A stretch of 64,000 nt of DNA from positions 248,001 to 312,000 of the forward strand of contig NZ_JARHTP010000009.1 in the NCBI RefSeq assembly GCF_029223485.1, given 5' to 3'. The notes beneath the pieces were generated by a model that made no database searches, was not told the origin of the DNA, and saw nothing but the letters and a program-made list of their open reading frames with translations. Shown one piece after another: positions 59,435 through 64,000 of the stretch (the first letter of the stretch is position 1; the number at the start of each line of letters is the position of its first letter). Origin of the DNA: Streptomyces coacervatus (GTDB lineage Bacteria > Actinomycetota > Actinomycetes > Streptomycetales > Streptomycetaceae). Made by a program: the position numbers and the translations under genes.

Positions 59435-60781
59435 CTAGCTGAGCGGGACGTCCGCGACAGCCTTGAGGTGGCTGAACGTCTCCAGGGAATACCGGCCGTG
59501 GTACCGGCCCAAGCCGCTTTCGCCGACGCCACCGAAAGGCAGTCCCGGCATGAGCAGCTGCATCACCGGCTGGCCCCAGGCGACGCCGCCGGAGGACGTC
59601 TCCTTCACGAGGCGCGACTTGATGGCCTCGGAGGTGGTGAAGGCGTAGAGCGCGAGGGGCTTTTCGCGTTCGTTGATGAAGGCGATGGCGGCATCGAGGT
59701 CTTCGACTTCGACGACGGGGAGGATCGGACCGAAGATCTCCTCCTGCATGATGGGCGATGCGGGGTCGACATCGGTGAGCACCGTCGGTGCGATGAACAG
59801 GTCGTCACGGTCGTGCCGGCCTCCCACCGCCGCCCGGCCGGAATCCAGCAGACGGGCGAGTCGGTCGAAATGCCGCTCGTTGATGATCCGGCCGAAGTCA
59901 GCTGAGGTTTGCGGGGTGGAGCCGAACTGGGCTTCGACCGCCGCGCGCAGGGCGGGCACCAGTGCGGCGGCGGTGGCCGGATCGGCCAGTACGTAGTCGG
60001 GGGCTATGCACTGCTGCCCCGCGTTGCCGAACTTGGCGCCGACCAGCCGCTTCGCGGTCTCGTCCACGTCGGCGTCGGGCGCCACGAAGACCGGCGACTT
60101 GCCCCCGAGTTCAAGCGTGACCGGGGTGAGGTTCTTGGCTGCTGCGGCCATGACGATCCGGCCGACCGTGCCATTGCCGGTGTAGAAGATCTGGTCGAAA
60201 CGCTGCGCCAGCAGGGCCGTGGTCTCCTCGGCGCCTCCCTCGACGACGGTGAGCACGTCGGCGTCGAAGTACTGGCGCAGCAGGCGTGAAGCGACCGCAG
60301 ATGTGTGCACGGACATCTCGCTCGGCTTGGCCACCACGGTGTTGCCGGCGGCCAGCGCGCCGATGATGGGGTCGATGAGAAGGTGCAGCGGGAAATTCCA
60401 CGGAGCGATCACCAGGACGACCCCGAGCGGGTCGTACGTGGTGTAGGCCGTGGTCGTGGGACCGAAGTGGGCAGGAACCTCCACCGGGCGGGGCTCAAGC
60501 CAGCTCTCGAGGTTCGCCAGTGCCTCGTCGATGTCGGCGACGGTGAAGTCGATCTCCTGCATTTTCGCCTCGGCGGCGTTCTTCCTCAGATCCGCCCAGA
60601 GCGCATCGAGCAGCTCCTGCTCGTTCTCCACCAGCAGTGCCCGCAGCCGCTGCAGCTGGTCGACGCGCCAGTCCAATGGGCGGGTGACACCGGTGTTGAA
60701 CGTCGCCCGAAGGCGGCCCACCACCTCCGCAGCCGTCTCGCTCTGGTGCGTCCTCGACTCGATCCCCTGGGTTGCGCTCAT
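59435..60781 (-). CDS. Aldehyde dehydrogenase (ALDH3-like)
   Basis: A 448-residue aldehyde dehydrogenase, oxidising aldehydes to acids with NAD(P)+. Catalytic Cys258 is in GAKFGNAGQQCIAPDYVLAD, the general-base Glu in PVTLELGGKSPVFVAPDADV, and cofactor-binding segments are VLVIAPWNFPLHLLIDPIIG and FYTGNGTVGRIVMAAAAKNL. The shorter length and GQQC motif fit class 3 rather than class 1/2. The start at 60781 is chosen for CGGAG upstream; a start 30 bp earlier lacks one. It is divergent from the XRE-type regulator (173-bp gap), which probably controls it. Confidence 0.93.
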   Translation of the reverse strand: MSATQGIESRTHQSETAAEVVGRLRATFNTGVTRPLDWRVDQLQRLRALLVENEQELLDALWADLRKNAAEAKMQEIDFTVADIDEALANLESWLEPRPVEVPAHFGPTTTAYTTYDPLGVVLVIAPWNFPLHLLIDPIIGALAAGNTVVAKPSEMSVHTSAVASRLLRQYFDADVLTVVEGGAEETTALLAQRFDQIFYTGNGTVGRIVMAAAAKNLTPVTLELGGKSPVFVAPDADVDETAKRLVGAKFGNAGQQCIAPDYVLADPATAAALVPALRAAVEAQFGSTPQTSADFGRIINERHFDRLARLLDSGRAAVGGRHDRDDLFIAPTVLTDVDPASPIMQEEIFGPILPVVEVEDLDAAIAFINEREKPLALYAFTTSEAIKSRLVKETSSGGVAWGQPVMQLLMPGLPFGGVGESGLGRYHGRYSLETFSHLKAVADVPLS

Positions 60782-60954
60782 GGGATGTACTCCGTTCTTG
60801 ATCCAGTCCACGCCCCGGCCGCCTTCCAGCCGGGCACAGTGGCCAGCGTGCTGGACGATCCGGCATCCACCCAGGTCACGGCTTTGCGTACGTGCGCGGT
60901 GCCTACCACTGGTTGGGTCAGGAAGGTGTGCGTGCGACCGTGGATACTCGAGGC

Positions 60955-61875
60955 ATGGACGAATACCCCGAACCGGTGCACGAGCCCGCCGCCGACGCCC
61001 TGGACCCGCGTGCCGAGCTCAGCGAGTTCCTGCGCACCCGACGCGCCCGGCTGAAGCCGGAGGACGTGGGACTGCCGGACTACGGGCGGTACCGGCGGGT
61101 ACCGGGGCTGCGCCGCGAGGAGCTCGCGCAGCTGGCCGGGGTGTCCGTGGCCTACTACACACGCCTAGAGCAGGGCAACGGGCGGCACGTGTCGCCGGAG
61201 GTCCTCGACGCCATCGCCCGCGCCCTCAGGCTGAGCGACGCCGAGCACGCCCACCTCACGCACCTGGCGAAGCCGAAACAGAAGAAGAAGCCGGCCGGCC
61301 GCGCCCAGCAGGTACGGGGCCCCCTGCGGACGCTGCTGGACACCATGGACGGTGTTCCGGCGATCCTCGTAGGGCGGCGCTCGGACATCCTCGTCTGGAA
61401 CCGGATGGCCGCGGCGGTCTTCGGCGACTGGGCCGAGCTGCCGGCCAGGGAGCAGAACTGGGCGCGGCTGGTGTTCCTGAGGCCCGAGTACCGCGACCTG
61501 TTCGTGGACTGGGAGCACAAAGCCAGCGACGTCGTCTCTCAGCTGCGCATGGACGCTGGCTCCCATCCCGACGACCCCCGGCTGTCCGCGCTGGTAGGCG
61601 AACTCTCCGTCAAGAGCGAGGAGTTCCGGCGGCTGTGGGCCACCCACGACGTCAAGGAGAAGTGCCACGGCATCCAGCGCCTGCACCACCCGCTCGTCGG
61701 CGAACTCGACCTCCGCCTCGAATCGTTCCACCAGGCCGACGCCCACGAGCAGATGCTGGTGACCTACCACGCCGAACCGAACTCCCCGTCGGCGGAGGCT
61801 CTGCGACTGCTGGCCAGCTGGGGCGCGGACGCGACCCGGGCGGGAACGAGCACGCCGTCGGCACGCACGGCTTGA
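60955..61875 (+). CDS. XRE-type regulator with MmyB-like ligand domain
   Basis: A 306-residue regulator. The Cro/C1-type HTH spans about residues 25-90: SEFLRTRRARLKPEDVGLPD, RRVPGLRREELAQLAGVSVA and YYTRLEQGNGRHVSPEVLDA. A C-terminal MmyB-like (PAS-type) domain follows, with VPAILVGRRSDILVWNRMAA and RRLWATHDVKEKCHGIQRLH. In Streptomyces this family commonly sits divergent from oxidoreductase genes, as here with the aldehyde dehydrogenase; fatty-acid binding has been reported for relatives. ATG 60955 is used; an upstream start would add 21 residues. Confidence 0.9.
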   Translation: MDEYPEPVHEPAADALDPRAELSEFLRTRRARLKPEDVGLPDYGRYRRVPGLRREELAQLAGVSVAYYTRLEQGNGRHVSPEVLDAIARALRLSDAEHAHLTHLAKPKQKKKPAGRAQQVRGPLRTLLDTMDGVPAILVGRRSDILVWNRMAAAVFGDWAELPAREQNWARLVFLRPEYRDLFVDWEHKASDVVSQLRMDAGSHPDDPRLSALVGELSVKSEEFRRLWATHDVKEKCHGIQRLHHPLVGELDLRLESFHQADAHEQMLVTYHAEPNSPSAEALRLLASWGADATRAGTSTPSARTA

Positions 61876-61959
61876 TCAACTCCCCTTGATCACCGGTAGT
61901 CGGCTGAGCGCCACGCCCAGCGACCTTATCCACGCCAGGCGCCAGCGGGGGTGTCGGAT

Positions 61960-62370
61960 TCAGGACGGCCCGGGTGGCGCGGGCGTGCTGCGGCTGGGCA
62001 GTGGAAGAACGGTGCCGCCGCTGCGCAGTGCGTCGTTTTCGATGGCCAGCTGGCGGATCGCCTCCTCGTACAGAGCGAGAGTGCGGCGCAGGTCGGTGTT
62101 CCCCTTCCGCAGCCGGCTCAGGTTGGCTTCCGTACGTACGTCGGATCCGGAGGGTTCCGTCGGCGTCGCAGGCCGGGCCAGCGCCGGGATGCGGGGCCGG
62201 AAGTGCACGTCGATCAGGTCGGCGTAGCGCCGGTGGAAGGTAGCGTGCGGGATGTCCAGGAGCCGCTCGATCGCGGTCACGGTGGGGCGCCGTCCGCGGG
62301 CTGCGGCCTCGGCAAGGACGGTGTCGATGGCGGCTTTGACGGTCTCGGTGCCGGGCAGGGCGCGTTTCAC
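61960..62370 (-). CDS. TnpC-like small transposition protein (DUF6262-like)
   Basis: A 136-residue basic helical protein: AAIDTVLAEAAARGRRPTVT, an HTH-like stretch AIERLLDIPHATFHRRYADL, then a coiled-coil-like tail LSRLRKGNTDLRRTLALYEE. Its GTG start overlaps the recombinase stop by 4 bp (GTGA). Small proteins of this kind form the third gene of Tn554-like and RIT elements, where TnpA and TnpB are tyrosine recombinases. The element end probably lies in the 85 bp before the regulator gene's stop, where nothing else is coded. Confidence 0.7.
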   Translation of the reverse strand: MKRALPGTETVKAAIDTVLAEAAARGRRPTVTAIERLLDIPHATFHRRYADLIDVHFRPRIPALARPATPTEPSGSDVRTEANLSRLRKGNTDLRRTLALYEEAIRQLAIENDALRSGGTVLPLPSRSTPAPPGPS

Positions 62371-64000
62371 TCGGCGGTCTCCGGGGTGTGGCGGGTGAGG
62401 AACGCGGCGGTGGCGCGGTGCTGTTCCTCAAGGCGGTGACGGACGTAGGGGGCGAGGCGGTCGCTGTCGGCGAGGGCGTCCTCCAGACGGGCGAAGTGAC
62501 CGGTGAGGGCCTGCCGGTTGGCGGGCGTGAGAGCGGTGTTGCGGCAGACCAGCGGTTTGCAGTCGGCCATGACGGGCTGATCGGCGGGTCCCTCGGACAT
62601 GCGGCACAGGGCACGGTCGGGGTTGTAGACGCAGGTGATGAAGGTGCCCGGGTACAGGCGGGTGTCGTGGCGGGCCAGGATGCGGCGCAGGCGGGCTTCG
62701 TCGGTGACGACCTGGCCGTCGAAGACGATGTGGCGGGCGAGCTCGGCGAGCCGGGCTTCGGCTTCCTCTCCGGCGGGGCCCGTCAGGGACGGCCGGTCGT
62801 CGTCGGCGCCCAGCTCGGCGAGGAACTGGCCGCGGGCGAAGGCTTCTTCGGCCTCGACCTCGTCGCGGAAGCCGGAGTCGCTGGTGCCGGCGTAACCCTC
62901 GAACATCTGGATGCGCTGGTGGCGGTATTGCAGGGCGCCGGCGATGGTGCCGCCGGGACGGCGGGCGATGAACCAGGCCAGGGTGCGGCGGAACTGCCGA
63001 GGCGTCAGTCGCAGCAGGCGTCCGTTGTCCTTGGGGATCGCATCCAGGCGTGAACGGGCAGCGCAGTAGGAGTTGATCCACTTGGCCAGTGCGGTGATGT
63101 CCTTGATGGTGGTGGCGCTGGTCCGCACGCGCCCGGCCACGTGGTGGCGTTGATGGTTGGCTGATTTGAGCGGGTGCGCGAACAGGTAGGGCTCGTCGGC
63201 GGGCTGGCAGCGTTCAAGGACAGCGACGGCTCGTGCGACGGGAGCGGTGACGACCCAGGTGGCAGCCGCGCCGTGGACGCCTTCGCCCTTGAAAGCCAGT
63301 CCGTGAAGCCGGTAGCGGTAGATGCAGCCGTCGGTGTCGCGTTGGGCGCTCACGCAGCCGCGCCACAGGTGTTTGATCTCGGAGTCGCGCAGGCCGGAGA
63401 GGTAGGCGATGACGATCCAGCAGGACACCTGCAGCAGCCGTTCGAACTGGCCGACGTCGTAGTAGGAGATCTGCTCCAGCCACCGCTGCCCGTCCACCTG
63501 CGCTTGACGAACGTGACGCAAGGGAGAGTCGGTGCCTGCGCCGAGGTCGCGGGCTGCTTCCTCGATCAGACGCCGAGGGCGGGCCTTTCTGAGCGGATAT
63601 GACGGATGGCCTGCGAGCCGGGCCAGGTAGGCGAAGTTCGGGGAGCCCTCTCTGCCGCGCCGTCCGGTGGCCAGCCGGGCGGGTGCAGTGGGCAGCCGCT
63701 GTCGGCGCCGGCGGAAGTCGTCCAGTACGGCTTGCAGGGCCACGACCGGATCGGGGTGGGCAGGCGGGCGTGCGTCGATGCTGTCGCGCTCGACGCGGGC
63801 GGCGAGCACGTCGTCGGCGAAGTCGTCCACCCAGCGCAGCGCCCAGGTCAGCAAAGGCCCTATGACATGTTCGGGGATGCGGTCGGTGAGGTTCTCGTCG
63901 TACCGGCGCGGATTGGCGCGCGCCCATGCCTGCCACAGCGGCCGTCGCAGCGGGTCCTGCCCGAGGTGGTCGGCAAGGCGGGAGCGGTAGGCCCACAGCA
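62367..64000 (-). CDS. Tyrosine-family site-specific recombinase (TnpB-like), runs off window
   Basis: A recombinase of more than 543 residues; the frame stays open to the window end, so the start is outside. Catalytic-domain features are the first Arg in AYLSGLRDSEIKHLWRG, RLTPRQFRRTLAWFIARRPG (second Arg box), and the end box QYRHQRIQMFEGYAG with His and Tyr. Unlike phage integrases it continues for about 150 residues with a Cys-rich part (ITCVYNPDRALCRM, VMADCKPLVCRN) that may bind zinc, a layout seen in Tn554/RIT-type recombinases. It is translationally coupled to the TnpC-like gene. Confidence 0.85.
   Translation of the reverse strand, partial: LWAYRSRLADHLGQDPLRRPLWQAWARANPRRYDENLTDRIPEHVIGPLLTWALRWVDDFADDVLAARVERDSIDARPPAHPDPVVALQAVLDDFRRRRQRLPTAPARLATGRRGREGSPNFAYLARLAGHPSYPLRKARPRRLIEEAARDLGAGTDSPLRHVRQAQVDGQRWLEQISYYDVGQFERLLQVSCWIVIAYLSGLRDSEIKHLWRGCVSAQRDTDGCIYRYRLHGLAFKGEGVHGAAATWVVTAPVARAVAVLERCQPADEPYLFAHPLKSANHQRHHVAGRVRTSATTIKDITALAKWINSYCAARSRLDAIPKDNGRLLRLTPRQFRRTLAWFIARRPGGTIAGALQYRHQRIQMFEGYAGTSDSGFRDEVEAEEAFARGQFLAELGADDDRPSLTGPAGEEAEARLAELARHIVFDGQVVTDEARLRRILARHDTRLYPGTFITCVYNPDRALCRMSEGPADQPVMADCKPLVCRNTALTPANRQALTGHFARLEDALADSDRLAPYVRHRLEEQHRATAAFLTRHTPETAE

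Noticed and set aside
61871..61892. CTTGATCA repeated twice as an element end
   Set aside because: Only 8 bp, overlapping the regulator's stop codon, with no matching copy on another side in view.
1..64000. tRNA, rRNA, riboswitch or CRISPR array
   Set aside because: Intergenic regions were read through; no cloverleaf with a CCA-type acceptor, no rRNA stretch and no regularly spaced repeats were seen.

Overview
The window is a high-GC actinobacterial chromosome segment, almost certainly Streptomyces. The evidence is third-position G/C codon bias, frequent GTG starts, A/G-rich ribosome binding sites, many TetR/LuxR/MarR regulators, Streptomyces-type lineage families (DUF6214, DUF5134, the long sirohydrochlorin chelatase-like protein), a rare TTA codon, and the dispersed 'cccctttggggcgcgggg' intergenic repeat. 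No rRNA, tRNA, CRISPR array or large biosynthetic cluster was seen.

1-16 kb: the 5' part of a glutamine synthetase gene; an alpha/beta hydrolase; a LAL-type LuxR regulator; a berberine-bridge-type FAD oxidoreductase; a single-chain biotin-dependent acyl-CoA carboxylase divergent from its probable TetR repressor across a 24-bp palindrome, with a decayed acyl-CoA synthetase behind the TetR gene; a HAD phosphatase with an Lrp/AsnC regulator; a FUSC-type membrane protein; an NTF2-like protein; and a stand-alone bacterial nitric oxide synthase. A DasR-type (dre) operator lies between nos and a lactonase gene.

16-31 kb: a chelatase-like protein, a BadF/GlcNAc-kinase-like gene overlapping ung, a BNR/Asp-box protein, an Rv1733c-like membrane protein, an aquaglyceroporin, an MFS exporter, a secreted phosphoesterase, an efeO-efeB pair without efeU, and an AidB-like acyl-CoA dehydrogenase divergent from a PaaX-like regulator.

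31-49 kb: a plant polysaccharide locus (PL3 and PL1 pectate lyases, a ruined GH62 arabinofuranosidase, a CE1 esterase with CBM2 and a TTA codon), a purine permease, an FprA-type reductase, small regulators and conserved hypotheticals, a FUSC-MarR operon, and a CBM-bearing clan-A glycosidase that lacks a signal peptide.

49-64 kb: an accessory island. A GNAT gene breaks off at a 41-bp sequence that recurs as an imperfect direct repeat at 56.3 kb; beside the break is the first ~30 codons of a dihydrolipoyl dehydrogenase gene. Between the repeats two related TetR regulators flank an operon of oxidoreductase, hydrolase, EthD-like protein and enoyl-CoA hydratase, plus a dehalogenase pseudogene and an SDR. 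Beyond it are two Old Yellow Enzyme domains in one uninterrupted frame, IS5-like and IS1380-like transposase remnants, an aldehyde dehydrogenase with a divergent MmyB-like regulator, and a tyrosine recombinase with a TnpC-like partner that runs off the window end. The island looks like a transferred redox/detoxification or catabolic module built up by several mobile elements.
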